A stretch of 64,000 bases of DNA from Paracraurococcus lichenis (GTDB taxonomy: Bacteria > Pseudomonadota > Alphaproteobacteria > Acetobacterales > Acetobacteraceae). Below are positions 1-8,100 of the stretch, one piece after another. Under the pieces are notes generated by a model. That model was given only the letters and a program-made list of their open reading frames with translations. It was not told where the DNA came from and did no database searches. The stretch spans positions 186,001-250,000 of the forward strand of contig NZ_JAUTWS010000003.1 of the NCBI RefSeq assembly GCF_030657435.1, written 5' to 3'. The position numbers and the translations under genes were made by a program. Position 1 is the stretch's first letter, and each line of letters starts with the position of its first letter.

Positions 1-660
1 CCGCTGGTGGTCTATGCCAACCACCCCTCCTGGTGGGACGGCGTCGCCTTCATGCTCTATTCGACGGAGCTGTTTCCCGGGCGGCGCATGTTCATCCCGA
101 TGGAGGCCGCGGCGCTGTCGCGCTACCGCTTCATGCTGCGCCTCGGCGTCTTCGGGGTGGAGCAGCAATCGGCGCGTGGCGCGGTCGCCTTCCTCCGCAC
201 GGCGAAGGAGGTGCTGGCCGCCCCCTCGCACATGCTCTGGATGAATGCGCCGGGCCGCTTCATGGATGTGCGGGAACGCCCGGTGCCGATGGCGCCGGGG
301 CTGGTGCGGCTGGCGGAATACGCGCCCACCGCCCGCTTCCTGCCCATGGCGATCGAATACCCCTTCTGGGCGGAGCGGGCGCCCGAGATGCTGGCCGGGT
401 TCGGCCCGCCGCTCGATGGCGCGGAATTGGCTGCGCTGGACCGCGAGGCGCGCGCCGAGGCGCTGTCCCGCGCGTTGGAGGCGGCCATGGACCGGCTGGC
501 GGCGGATGCGATGGCGCGCGACCCGGCGCGCTTCCGCGACCTGCTGCGGGGCCGCGAGGGCATGGGCGGGATCTACGATCGCTGGCGGCAGGCGCAGGCG
601 GTGCTGCGCGGCCGCCCCTTCGACCCGCGCCATGACCCCTCGGTTGGAGGAAACGCGTGA
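1..660 (+). CDS. Lysophospholipid acyltransferase-like protein (5' end outside window)
   Basis: Membrane-associated acyltransferase of the PlsC type, expected to move an acyl chain onto a hydroxyl of a lipid or lipid-linked acceptor. The visible part opens with NHPSWWD, which fits the NHx4D catalytic motif of the family; in full-length proteins this lies about 30-80 residues in, so the start is upstream of the window. The reading frame is open from base 1. The later GRF and LPMAIEY stretches fit the acceptor-binding core. The stop lies 61 bp before the glycosyltransferase start, on the same strand, so it probably belongs to the same terpenoid locus. Its acceptor could be a glycosylated terpenoid rather than a glycerolipid, but that is inference from neighbours only. 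Confidence 0.8.
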   Translation, partial: PLVVYANHPSWWDGVAFMLYSTELFPGRRMFIPMEAAALSRYRFMLRLGVFGVEQQSARGAVAFLRTAKEVLAAPSHMLWMNAPGRFMDVRERPVPMAPGLVRLAEYAPTARFLPMAIEYPFWAERAPEMLAGFGPPLDGAELAALDREARAEALSRALEAAMDRLAADAMARDPARFRDLLRGREGMGGIYDRWRQAQAVLRGRPFDPRHDPSVGGNA

Positions 661-662
661 AA

Positions 663-708
663 ACTCGCAGAAATAGATGGGGGGCTCGGGGGGAATACCT
701 TCCCCCCG
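663..708 (+). repeat. Family A palindromic repeat, copy 1
   Basis: Begins with the flank ACTCGCAGAAATAGATGGGG and ends in a hairpin with a 9-bp stem CGGGGGGAA / TTCCCCCCG around a TACC loop. The same flank plus a hairpin is found at five other places in the window. It sits between the acyltransferase stop and the glycosyltransferase start. Confidence 0.8.
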
Positions 709-721
709 TTCTTGTTCACTG

Positions 722-1816
722 ATGGATTGGACCTGGCTGTGCCTGGGCCTTGCGGCACTGCCCGCCGCGCTCGGCGTCCACAACCTCTGGCGGTTGCCTT
801 CGCTGCAGGGTGAGACGGCGGATGGCCTCGTCTCGGTCCTGATCCCCGCCCGCAACGAGGCGGCGAACATCGAGGCCTGCCTGCATGCGGTGCTGGCCAG
901 CCGCGGCGTCGCGGTCGAGGTGGTGGTGATCGACGACGGCTCGACCGACGGCACCGCCGGGATCGTCGAGCGCCTAGCGGCGGCCGATCCGCGCGTCCGG
1001 CTGATCGCCGCGCCGCCGCTGCCGCCGGACTGGACGGGCAAGGTGCATGCCTGTGCGCGCCTCGCCGAGGCGGCCCGCGGCGACTGGCTGCTCTTCATCG
1101 ATGCGGATGTGCGGCTGGCCCCCGGGGCGGCGGCGGCAATGGCGGCGCATGCCAGGGCCAAGGACCTCGCCATGGTCAGCGGCGTGCCGCGGCAGGTCAT
1201 CGGCTCGCTGGGCGAGGCGCTGACGGTGCCGGGGATCAACTTCCTGCTGCTCGGCTACCTGCCGGGCGGCGGCCGTGCCGAGTCGCGGCGGGCGGACCTG
1301 GCGGCGGCCTGCGGGCAACTCGTGTTGTGCAACCGCCGCGCCTATGAGGCGATCGGTGGCCATGGCGCGGTGCGCGGCGTGCTGCATGACGGGCTGGCCC
1401 TGGCCCGCCGCTTCCGGGCGGAGGGCCACCGGACGGAGGTGGTGGACGGCGCCCCGCTGGCGACCTGCCGGATGTACCGGGGCTTCCGCGAAAGCTGGGC
1501 CGGCTTCCTGAAGAATGCGCGAGAGGGCATGGCGACGCCGCTCGGCCTGCCGGTCTGGACGGTGATGCTGGGCGGCGCGCATCTCTGGCCCTGGGCGCTG
1601 CTGCCCTCGGCCCAGGCCTTCCTGTCGATCGCGCTCATGCTGGCGCTGCGGGCGGCGATCACGCTGCGGGTGCGGGAGCCCTGGTGGACCGTCCCGCTGC
1701 ACCCCTTCGGGATGCTGGTGGCGCTGGCGATCCAGTGGTGGGCGCTGGCGCGCTGGGCGGTGGGCAAGCCGGCGGGCTGGAAAGGACGCGCATATCCGGC
1801 CACAAGGGCGGCATGA
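722..1816 (+). CDS. Family 2 glycosyltransferase, CrtQ/HpnB-like
   Basis: 364-residue membrane glycosyltransferase. It has an N-terminal hydrophobic segment (about 4-20), the GT-A motifs PARNE (about 42-46), DDGSTDG (about 70-76) and an IDADV metal-binding segment (about 125), and a hydrophobic C-terminal third (about 275-335). Features recalled from staphylococcal CrtQ also occur: GKxHAC after the nucleotide-binding region, RMYRGF near 250, and WKGRxY at the C terminus. A hopene-associated HpnB-type role is the alternative. The start at 722 is chosen over one 45 bp upstream because that stretch is family A repeat DNA and the 722 start leads straight into the membrane segment. Its stop overlaps the next start by 4 bp (ATGA), so the two are probably translated together. 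Confidence 0.85.
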   Translation: MDWTWLCLGLAALPAALGVHNLWRLPSLQGETADGLVSVLIPARNEAANIEACLHAVLASRGVAVEVVVIDDGSTDGTAGIVERLAAADPRVRLIAAPPLPPDWTGKVHACARLAEAARGDWLLFIDADVRLAPGAAAAMAAHARAKDLAMVSGVPRQVIGSLGEALTVPGINFLLLGYLPGGGRAESRRADLAAACGQLVLCNRRAYEAIGGHGAVRGVLHDGLALARRFRAEGHRTEVVDGAPLATCRMYRGFRESWAGFLKNAREGMATPLGLPVWTVMLGGAHLWPWALLPSAQAFLSIALMLALRAAITLRVREPWWTVPLHPFGMLVALAIQWWALARWAVGKPAGWKGRAYPATRAA

Positions 1817-3486
1817 ATGGCCCCGTTCCCGTAGCCGCCCCGGCGTCCGGCAGCCTCGCCGCATCGGCGACGCCGACGCGTGACCATGACGAGGAGAATT
1901 TCCCGACCGCCTCGCTGCTGCTGGCGAAGCCGCTGCGGGCGAAGGTGATGGCCTTCTACCGCTTCGTCCGCGTGGCGGACGACATCGGCGACAGCCCGGT
2001 GCTGGCACCCGAGGAGAAGATCCGCCGCCTGGACGCCATGGAGCGGGCGCTGGACGACCCGGCGACGACGGTGCCGGAGGCCGCTGCGATGCACCGCGCC
2101 CAGGTCGGCCTGGAGGAGGCGCGGCTGATGCTCTCCGCCTTCCGCCAGGATGCGGTGAAGCATCGCTATGCCGGCTGGGACGACCTGGTGGACTATTGCC
2201 GCCGCTCCGCCGACCCGGTCGGGCGGATGCTGCTGCGGCTGCATGGCGATGGCGCGAACGGGCCGGCCAATGCCGCGGCGGATGCGCTCTGCACCGCGCT
2301 GCAGGTGCTGAACCACCTGCAGGACCTGGTGCCGGACCGCCAGGCGCTCGACCGGATCTACCTGCCGGAGCCCTGGATGGCGATCGCCGGCGGCGAGGCC
2401 GCCTTCTTCGACCCGGCGAACGGGACGCGGCGGCGCGAGGTGCTGGACTCGGCGCTGGACCGGGTGGAGGAGCAGCTCGACCGCGCCGCCATCCTGCCGC
2501 GGCTGCTGAAGTCCCGGCGCCTGGCGGTGCAGTCGGCCATGACGATCGGCTGCGCCCGGCGGCTGGTGGCGCGGCTGCGCAAGGGCGACCCGGTGCTGGG
2601 GCGCGTCGCGCTGACGAAGGCGGATTTCGCCGCGGCGCTGGCGGAGGGAATCCGCCTCGGGCCGCGGGACGCGGCGGTCGTGGCGGCGCGGGTGTCGCGC
2701 GCCGGCTCCTCCTTCGCCCGCGGCATGGCGGCGCTGCGGGGGGAGCGGCGGCGGGCGCTCTGGGCCGTCTATGCCTTCTGCCGGGCAGTGGACGACATCG
2801 CCGATGGCGCCATGCCGGAGGTGGAGAAGCGCCGTTTCCTCCGGGACTGGCGGGGCAAGCTGGCGGCGCCCGACTGCGCCCTCTCGCGCGAGCTGGCCTG
2901 GGCGCGGGAGGCCTATGGCGTGCCGCTCGGCGAATGCGAGGCGATGATCGCCGGCATGGAGACGGACAGCGCCGACCGGCTGCGGCTGGAGACGGAGGCG
3001 GATCTCGACCTCTATTGCCGCCGCGTCGCCGGCAGCGTGGGCGCGATGAGCGTGCGGATCTTCGGCGCGCCGGAGGCGGAGGGCTTCGGCCTGGCGCTCG
3101 GCCATACCTTCCAGCTCACCAACATCCTCCGCGACGTGGACGAGGACGCGCTGCGCGAGCGGGTCTATATCCCGCGCGACCTCCTGGCCGCCGAGGGCAT
3201 CCCGGACGGGCCGGCGCAGGCCATCGTGGCCCACCCGCGCTTCGCCGCCATCTGCGAGCGCCTCGGCGTGCGGGCGCGGGAGGGCTTCGCCGCGGCCGAG
3301 CGCGACATCCGCGCCTATGACCCGAAGGCGCTGCTGCCGGCCGCGGTCATGATGTGGGGCTACCGGCGGCTGCTGGATCGGCTGCTCGCGCGCGGCTGGG
3401 AGAAGCGCGGCGACCGGCCGCGGCTGGCCAAGGGCGAGAAGCTGCGCATGGCCTGGATGGCGCTGGGCTTCGGGCGGGCGGGCTGA
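1813..3486 (+). CDS. hpnCD: HpnC-HpnD fusion: two squalene/phytoene synthase-type domains in one chain
   Basis: 557-residue protein made of two complete trans-isoprenyl diphosphate synthase-like domains. The first (about 20-280) resembles HpnC, with aspartate motifs DDIGD (56-60) and QDLVPD (about 170-175). The second (about 290-540) resembles HpnD, with DDIAD (327-331) and a RDVDED motif near 440 followed by RVYIPRDLL. In the three-step bacterial squalene route, HpnD condenses two farnesyl diphosphates to presqualene diphosphate, HpnC hydrolyses that to hydroxysqualene, and HpnE reduces it to squalene. Usually hpnC and hpnD are separate adjacent genes of about 270-300 codons each. Here one frame runs through with a short linker and no frameshift signature. 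The start overlaps the upstream glycosyltransferase stop by 4 bp. Confidence 0.92.
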   Translation: MNGPVPVAAPASGSLAASATPTRDHDEENFPTASLLLAKPLRAKVMAFYRFVRVADDIGDSPVLAPEEKIRRLDAMERALDDPATTVPEAAAMHRAQVGLEEARLMLSAFRQDAVKHRYAGWDDLVDYCRRSADPVGRMLLRLHGDGANGPANAAADALCTALQVLNHLQDLVPDRQALDRIYLPEPWMAIAGGEAAFFDPANGTRRREVLDSALDRVEEQLDRAAILPRLLKSRRLAVQSAMTIGCARRLVARLRKGDPVLGRVALTKADFAAALAEGIRLGPRDAAVVAARVSRAGSSFARGMAALRGERRRALWAVYAFCRAVDDIADGAMPEVEKRRFLRDWRGKLAAPDCALSRELAWAREAYGVPLGECEAMIAGMETDSADRLRLETEADLDLYCRRVAGSVGAMSVRIFGAPEAEGFGLALGHTFQLTNILRDVDEDALRERVYIPRDLLAAEGIPDGPAQAIVAHPRFAAICERLGVRAREGFAAAERDIRAYDPKALLPAAVMMWGYRRLLDRLLARGWEKRGDRPRLAKGEKLRMAWMALGFGRAG

Positions 3487-3515
3487 CCTTCATGCGGCTC
3501 CATGTCCAGCCACTC

Positions 3516-3634
3516 CGGGGCTCCGCCCCGGACCCCGCGAAGGGGGCGAAGCCCCCCTTCGAAACCCCCCGGGGGGTTCCAGGGGGGCTTCGCCCCCTGG
3601 CGGAGGGTGCAGGGAGGCAGAGCCTCCCTGCTGC
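3516..3634. repeat. Family B GC-rich hairpin cluster, copy 1
   Basis: Five back-to-back palindromes fill the gap between hpnCD and hpnE. They include CCGGGGCTCCGCCCCGG, GGGGGCGAAGCCCCC, AACCCCCCGGGGGGTT, a CCAGGGGG/CCCCCTGG hairpin, and GCAGGGAGGC/GCCTCCCTGC. Related clusters lie at 7.0, 45.6 and 53.3 kb. It could form RNA structure inside a polycistronic message or end transcription partially; neither is shown. Confidence 0.8.
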
Positions 3635-3646
3635 GCCGGCCGCGCC

Positions 3647-4861
3647 ATGACCACCCACGTCATCGGCGCCGGCATCGCGGGCCTCGCCGCCGCGCTCGCG
3701 CTCGCCGAAGCCGGCCGTCCCGTCGTCCTGCATGAGTCCGCGCCGAACGCGGGCGGCCGTTGCCGCGCCCTGCCGGACGGCACCGACAACGGCACCCATG
3801 CGCTGCTCGGCGCCAATACCGCCGCGCTCGGCCTGCTGCGGCGGATCGGCGCGCTCGAGGGCTGGGTGGAGCCGGAGCCCGGCGGATTGCCGGTGCTCGA
3901 CCTGCGCGACCACCGGGCCTTCCGCGTCGCCCTCTCGCCGCTCGGCTGGCGCGACGCGGCGCTGCGGCCGCCGGGGCTGACGGGCCGCGCGCTGCTGGCG
4001 CTGGCGCGGCTGGCGGTCCCCGGCCGGGACCGGGCGGTCGGCGCCGCCATGGCAGCGCATCCGGAATTCCACCGTGGCTTCGTCGATCCGCTGGTCATCG
4101 CGGCGCTGAACACGCCGAGCGCGGAGGCCTCCGCCAACCGCCTCGGCGCGGTGCTGCGGCGGCTGGGTGGGCGCGGGGCGACACGGCTGCTGGTGGCGCG
4201 CAGCGGCCTCGGCCCCGACCTGGTCGTGCCGGCGCTCGCGGCGCTGGAGCGGGCGGGCGCGACCATTCGCTTCGGCGCGCGGCTGCGGCGGCTGGTGACG
4301 CAGGGCGGGCGTGTCCAGGCGCTCGACTTCGGGGAGGATGCGGTGGCGCTCGGCGCGGGCGATGCGGTGGTGCTGGCGACGCCGCCCTGGGAGAGCCAGC
4401 GCCTGCTGCCGCATCTCGAGACGCCCCTGGCCTATGCGCCGATCGTGAACCTCCACTACGCCCATCCGAACCCCGGGCCGGTGCGCTTCATCGGCATGCT
4501 GGAGGCGCTGTGCCAATGGGTGCTGGTGCGGCCCGCCGGCGTCAGCGTCACCGTCAGCGCCGGCGATGCGGCGGCGCGCGAGGAGGCCGCGACGCTCGGC
4601 CCGCGCGCCTGGGCGGAACTGCGCGAGGCGGCGCTGGCCTTCGGCCTGGCCGGCGACTGGCCGGAGGCGGCGCCGCCCTGCCGCGTGGTGAAGGAGCGGC
4701 GCGCGACGCCTCGCCACGCGCCCGGGCCGCCGCTGCGGCCGCCGCGCCTGCCGCTGGCGAACCTGGCGCTGGCCGGCGACTGGACCGATCCGGTGCTGCC
4801 CGCGACCATCGAGGCCTCGGTGAGGAGCGGGGAGGCGGCGGCGCGGGCGCTGATGCGGTAG
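3647..4861 (+). CDS. hpnE: Hydroxysqualene dehydroxylase / squalene-associated FAD oxidoreductase HpnE
   Basis: 404-residue flavoprotein of the phytoene desaturase/amine oxidase superfamily. The N terminus has the dinucleotide-binding motif GAGIAGLAAA with a glutamate ending the second strand (HE, about 28) and a GGR motif. The C terminus has the second FAD-contact segment, LALAGDWTDPVLPATIEAS. The length matches HpnE (about 400-430) and is shorter than CrtN or CrtI desaturases (about 500). It follows the HpnC-HpnD fusion on the same strand, as expected for the enzyme that turns hydroxysqualene into squalene. The 160-bp spacer to hpnCD is filled with family B palindromes. Confidence 0.9.
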   Translation: MTTHVIGAGIAGLAAALALAEAGRPVVLHESAPNAGGRCRALPDGTDNGTHALLGANTAALGLLRRIGALEGWVEPEPGGLPVLDLRDHRAFRVALSPLGWRDAALRPPGLTGRALLALARLAVPGRDRAVGAAMAAHPEFHRGFVDPLVIAALNTPSAEASANRLGAVLRRLGGRGATRLLVARSGLGPDLVVPALAALERAGATIRFGARLRRLVTQGGRVQALDFGEDAVALGAGDAVVLATPPWESQRLLPHLETPLAYAPIVNLHYAHPNPGPVRFIGMLEALCQWVLVRPAGVSVTVSAGDAAAREEAATLGPRAWAELREAALAFGLAGDWPEAAPPCRVVKERRATPRHAPGPPLRPPRLPLANLALAGDWTDPVLPATIEASVRSGEAAARALMR

Positions 4862-5046
4862 GATCGCGCCGGGGCCGCCGGCACCGCGGCGCGCCCGGCG
4901 CCCGGAGTTGCGGCGCGAGGATGCGCCAGGCTTCCGGCATGCGGAGCAGAGTCCTGCGTCCCGGCGCTGGTAGCCTTCGAGGGGACGCGCGCGGCGGCAT
5001 CGCCGCCGGACCATGGGTGCACCACCACAGGCAGCAGGACACCGCC

Positions 5047-6420
5047 GTGCCCGACACCGCCCTGCCCATCGAGGCGACCGAGGCCCCCGCCGCCGCCCTG
5101 GCGGCGCTCCGCGCGGCCGAGGCACGCGACGGCGCCCTGCCGCCGGACCGCCGGCGCGCGCTGCTGCGGGCGCTCGCCGCCACGCTGCTCCGCCGCGCGG
5201 ATGAGGTCGCGGCCGCCATCGACGCCGATTACGGCGGCCGCTGCATCGAGGAATCGCTGCTCGCCGAGGTGAAGCTCACGGTCGATGCCGCCCGCCACGG
5301 CGCCGCAAGGCTGCACCGCTGGGCGAGGCCGCGCCGGGCCGGCGTGCCTTTCCCGTTCCGCCCCGCCCGCGCCGCGGTCGAGCCGGTGCCGAAGGGCGTC
5401 GTCGGGATCATGGCGCCCTGGAACTACCCGCTGCAGCTTGCCCTGTTGCCGGCGGTGGATGCGGTGGCCGCCGGCAACCGCGTCGCCCTCAAGCCCGCCG
5501 AGGCGACGCCGCGCACCGCGGCGCTGCTGGCGGAGATCACCGCCGAGGCCTGGGGCCCGGACATCGCCCGCGTGGTGCAGGGCGGGCCGGAGGTGGCCGC
5601 CGCCTTCGCGGCGCAGCCCTGGGACCACCTGGTCTTCACCGGCGGCACGGAGACCGGCCGCCGCGTCATGCAGGCGGCGGCCGGCAACCTCGTGCCGCTG
5701 ACGCTCGAGCTGGGCGGCAAATGCCCGGCCCTGGTGCTGCCCGGCGCCGATCTCGGGCAGGCGACGCAGGCGATCCTGGCGGGCAAGCTGGTCAATGCCG
5801 GGCAGACCTGCATCGCGCCGGACACCGTGCTGCTGGTGGGCCATGCGCCCGAGACCTTCGCGGCGGCCTGCCGCGCCACCGGCCTCGGCCTGCCCGATAC
5901 GGTTGTCGTTAACGACCGGCAGGCGGCGCGCCTCGATGCGCTCTGCGAGGGTGCGACCCTGACGCCGTTGGCGCCGCCTGGCCCCGGCCGCCGCCGGGCG
6001 CTGGCGCTGGCCGAGGCGCCGTCCGACCACCCGATCCACCAAACGGAACTTTTCGGCCCGGTGCTGGCGGTGCAGCCCGTGCCCGACCTCGCCGCCGCCA
6101 TCGCCTGGATCGCGGCGCGGCCGCACCCGCTGGCGATCTACCTCTTCGGCGCGACGGCGGCGGAGGAGGCCTGCATCGCCGCCGGCACCCGCAGCGGCGC
6201 CCTCGTTGCCGGGCGCTGCGTCGAATACGCCGCCTTCCCGGACCTGCCCTTCGGCGGCATCGGCGCCTCCGGCTTCGGCCGGCGGAACGGGGAGGCGGGG
6301 TTCCTGGAATTCAGCCTGCTGCGCGCCCGCGTGACGCATGGCCGCTGGAGCCTGTCGCGGCTGCTGGATCCGCCGCGGACGGAGCGGGGGCGGGGGCTGA
6401 TCAGGCGGATACTCAGATAA
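5047..6420 (+). CDS. Aldehyde dehydrogenase (coniferyl aldehyde / diapocarotenal type)
   Basis: 457-residue NAD(P)-dependent aldehyde dehydrogenase. It has the cofactor-binding MAPWNYP segment (about 122-128), the FTGGTETG turn, the catalytic glutamate in LELGGKCP and the catalytic cysteine in NAGQTCIAPD, and it ends with the PFGGIGASGFGR segment. Its short length and lack of an N-terminal extension fit the class 3 / coniferyl aldehyde dehydrogenase group. A GTG start at 5047 is chosen because it gives a family-like N terminus. It is 185 bp downstream of hpnE on the same strand. Enzymes of this group (Ald in Methylomonas, AldH in the staphyloxanthin pathway) oxidise C30 carotenoid aldehydes to acids, which would fit the neighbours; a general detoxifying role is also possible. 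Confidence 0.85.
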   Translation: MPDTALPIEATEAPAAALAALRAAEARDGALPPDRRRALLRALAATLLRRADEVAAAIDADYGGRCIEESLLAEVKLTVDAARHGAARLHRWARPRRAGVPFPFRPARAAVEPVPKGVVGIMAPWNYPLQLALLPAVDAVAAGNRVALKPAEATPRTAALLAEITAEAWGPDIARVVQGGPEVAAAFAAQPWDHLVFTGGTETGRRVMQAAAGNLVPLTLELGGKCPALVLPGADLGQATQAILAGKLVNAGQTCIAPDTVLLVGHAPETFAAACRATGLGLPDTVVVNDRQAARLDALCEGATLTPLAPPGPGRRRALALAEAPSDHPIHQTELFGPVLAVQPVPDLAAAIAWIAARPHPLAIYLFGATAAEEACIAAGTRSGALVAGRCVEYAAFPDLPFGGIGASGFGRRNGEAGFLEFSLLRARVTHGRWSLSRLLDPPRTERGRGLIRRILR

Positions 6421-6427
6421 GAAAGAT

Positions 6428-6488
6428 CGGGGGGAAGGTATTCCCCCCGGTTGGACGCATGCGTCCAACCCCATCTATTTCTCCGAGT
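6428..6488 (-). repeat. Family A palindromic repeat, copy 2
   Basis: Read on the minus strand it starts ACTCGGAGAAATAGATGGGG and ends in the same CGGGGGGAA/TTCCCCCCG hairpin as copy 1. Between them is an extra perfect 18-bp palindrome, TTGGACGCATGCGTCCAA. It lies between the converging ends of the aldehyde dehydrogenase and the DUF1272 gene. Confidence 0.8.
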
Positions 6489-6490
6489 GT

Positions 6491-6736
6491 TCAGGCTGCT
6501 GCGCAGCCTGTGGGTTTCACCTTCCGCACCGTGCTGGCGGGGTGCTTCGCCAGACGGTCGGCGGGGCGGATGGGGCGGCGGACCAGTTCGCCGCCGCAAT
6601 TCGGGCAGCGGCCCTGCAGCACGCCCTCGGCGCAGGCGACGCAGAAGGTGCATTCGTAGGAGCAGATGCGGGCGTCGAGGCTCGCGGGCGGCAGGTCCGT
6701 GCCGCAGCATTCGCAGCAGGGGCGGAGTTCGAGCAT
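6491..6736 (-). CDS. DUF1272 small zinc-ribbon protein
   Basis: 81-residue cytosolic protein that opens MLELRPCCECCGTDLPP, the hallmark of DUF1272. It has a dense set of cysteines (CCECC, a CSYECTFCVAC stretch and CPNCGGE) that should bind two zinc ions. A basic C-terminal tail (RRPIRPADRLAKHPAST) follows. The start at 6736 is chosen because the family begins at MLEL; an extension to 6826 would add a low-complexity leader. The function of the family is unknown. It converges on the aldehyde dehydrogenase across a family A repeat. Confidence 0.85.
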   Translation of the reverse strand: MLELRPCCECCGTDLPPASLDARICSYECTFCVACAEGVLQGRCPNCGGELVRRPIRPADRLAKHPASTVRKVKPTGCAAA

Positions 6737-6831
6737 CGGCGGGGCCTTCCGGGACGGGTCGGAAGCCTCGGCGGCAGCCGGGGCCCGGTCAAGCCGGCGA
6801 ACCGCTGCGCGCGGGCCGGCGTTCACCTGGC

Positions 6832-7038
6832 ATGAGCGACCGCACAGACCCGAAGCCCACCCGCAGCGGCGAGGCGCCCGACGATCCCGGCCGCACCGCC
6901 CAGGACGCGCCGCGCGACCAGGCCGCGAAGCCCAGCGACCCGGCGGACTCGCTGCCCACCCGCCGCGACCGCACCGGCATCGACCACCCCGTCGCCGACG
7001 ACCCCAGCCCCGACCTGACCGGGAGTGGGGATACTTAA
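6832..7038 (+). CDS. Small disordered hypothetical protein
   Basis: 68-residue hydrophilic protein rich in Asp, Pro, Arg, Thr and Ser with no hydrophobic core (start MSDRTDPKPTRSGEAPDD). It looks intrinsically disordered. It is divergent from the DUF1272 gene, with about 95 bp between the starts, and is followed at once by family B repeat DNA. No family is recognised. The call rests on the open frame, its amino-acid composition and its position, so a non-coding origin cannot be excluded. Confidence 0.5.
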   Translation: MSDRTDPKPTRSGEAPDDPGRTAQDAPRDQAAKPSDPADSLPTRRDRTGIDHPVADDPSPDLTGSGDT

Positions 7039-7096
7039 GGGGGGTCTCGAAGGGGGGCTCCGCCCCCTTCGCGGGGCCCGGGGCGGAGCCCCGGGT
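7037..7096. repeat. Family B GC-rich hairpin cluster, copy 2
   Basis: Contains GAAGGGGGCTCCGCCCCCTTC-like and CCCGGGGCGGAGCCCCGGG palindromes in tandem. The second half matches the reverse complement of the 3.5-kb cluster (GCGGGGyCCGGGGCGGAGCC). It spans the gap between the small disordered protein and the convergent PanE-like gene. Confidence 0.75.
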
Positions 7097-8073
7097 TACG
7101 CGGATGGTTGGAGATTGCGCTCCAGCAACCGCACCAGCCCATGCACCCCCGCCAAGGTCGGCGCCGGCTCGCCGAGATGCCGCGCCAGCTCGACCAGGCA
7201 GCCGAGGATCGGGCCGAGCTCGAGCCGCCGCCCCGCCTCCAGGTCCTGCAGCATGGAGGTGCGGAAGGCGCCGAGGCGCCGGGTGACCACCAGACGCTCC
7301 GGGATGCCCTGCGTGATCGGCAGGCCGATGCGCGCGCCAATCGCCGCCATCTCCCGCATCATGGCCTCGACCAGGCCGGCGACGCCGGGGTCGTCCAGCA
7401 TCGACTGCATGTCGGCGCGGGATAGCGCGCTCAGCGGGTTCATGTTGGAATTGCCCCAGAGCTTCAACCAGACCTCCCTGCGGATGTCGGGCGCGGTCTC
7501 GGCCGGCAGGCCGCCCCGCTGCAGCGCGTCCACCAGCGCCGCCAGCGCCGCGGCGTTGCGGCCGGAGGGGTCGCCGTAGAGCATCCGGTCCTGCTTCATC
7601 AGCCGCACGACGCCCGGCGCCTCGACCCGGCTGCCGACATGCGCGACGCCGCCGAGGACGCGCCGGACCGGCAGGGCACGGGCCAGCGCGCCGCCGGGAT
7701 CGACGGAGTCAAGCACCAGCCCCTCCGCCGGGCCGCCGAAGCCCTGCAGGAACCACCAGGGCAGGCCGTTCTGCGCGGTGGCGACCAGGGTTTGCGGCGC
7801 CAGCAGCCGCTCGACCAATGGCAGGGCGGCGGGGAGATCGTGGCTCTTGAGGCCGAGCAGCAGGATATCGGCCGGCGGCAGCGCGTCCGGGTCGTCCGAG
7901 GCGATGACAGGGAAGGCCTCCCGCCGCTCGCCCTCGAGGAAGACCAGGCCATCGCGGCGCAGCGCCGCGAGTGTCGCGCCGCGGGCCAGCACCGCGACCG
8001 GCAGGCCCGCCCGCGCCAGCCCCGCCGCCAGCCAGCCGCCCACCGCGCCCGCGCCCAGCACCGTCACCCGCAT
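7096..8073 (-). CDS. 2-dehydropantoate 2-reductase family protein (PanE/ApbA-like)
   Basis: 325-residue cytosolic NADPH-dependent reductase. The N-terminal Rossmann motif GAGAVGGWLA (about 7-16) is followed by the family's KSHD lysine segment (about 76-79) and an AQNG turn. The C-terminal domain carries the WLKLWGNSNMNPLSAL segment that holds the catalytic lysine and asparagine, then SMLQDLEAGRRLE. True PanE makes pantoate for coenzyme A, but this superfamily has many paralogues acting on other 2-oxo acids, and no other pantothenate gene is nearby. The HEPN-MNT genes lie just upstream on the same strand, 27 bp away. Confidence 0.85.
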   Translation of the reverse strand: MRVTVLGAGAVGGWLAAGLARAGLPVAVLARGATLAALRRDGLVFLEGERREAFPVIASDDPDALPPADILLLGLKSHDLPAALPLVERLLAPQTLVATAQNGLPWWFLQGFGGPAEGLVLDSVDPGGALARALPVRRVLGGVAHVGSRVEAPGVVRLMKQDRMLYGDPSGRNAAALAALVDALQRGGLPAETAPDIRREVWLKLWGNSNMNPLSALSRADMQSMLDDPGVAGLVEAMMREMAAIGARIGLPITQGIPERLVVTRRLGAFRTSMLQDLEAGRRLELGPILGCLVELARHLGEPAPTLAGVHGLVRLLERNLQPSA

Positions 8074-8100
8074 CGCCCGTCCCCCCGCACCGCGCGGGGA

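Noticed and set aside
7096-8073. Assignment as the pantothenate enzyme PanE
   Set aside because: Motifs fit the family, but no other pantothenate gene is near and the superfamily has many paralogues; left as family-level call.
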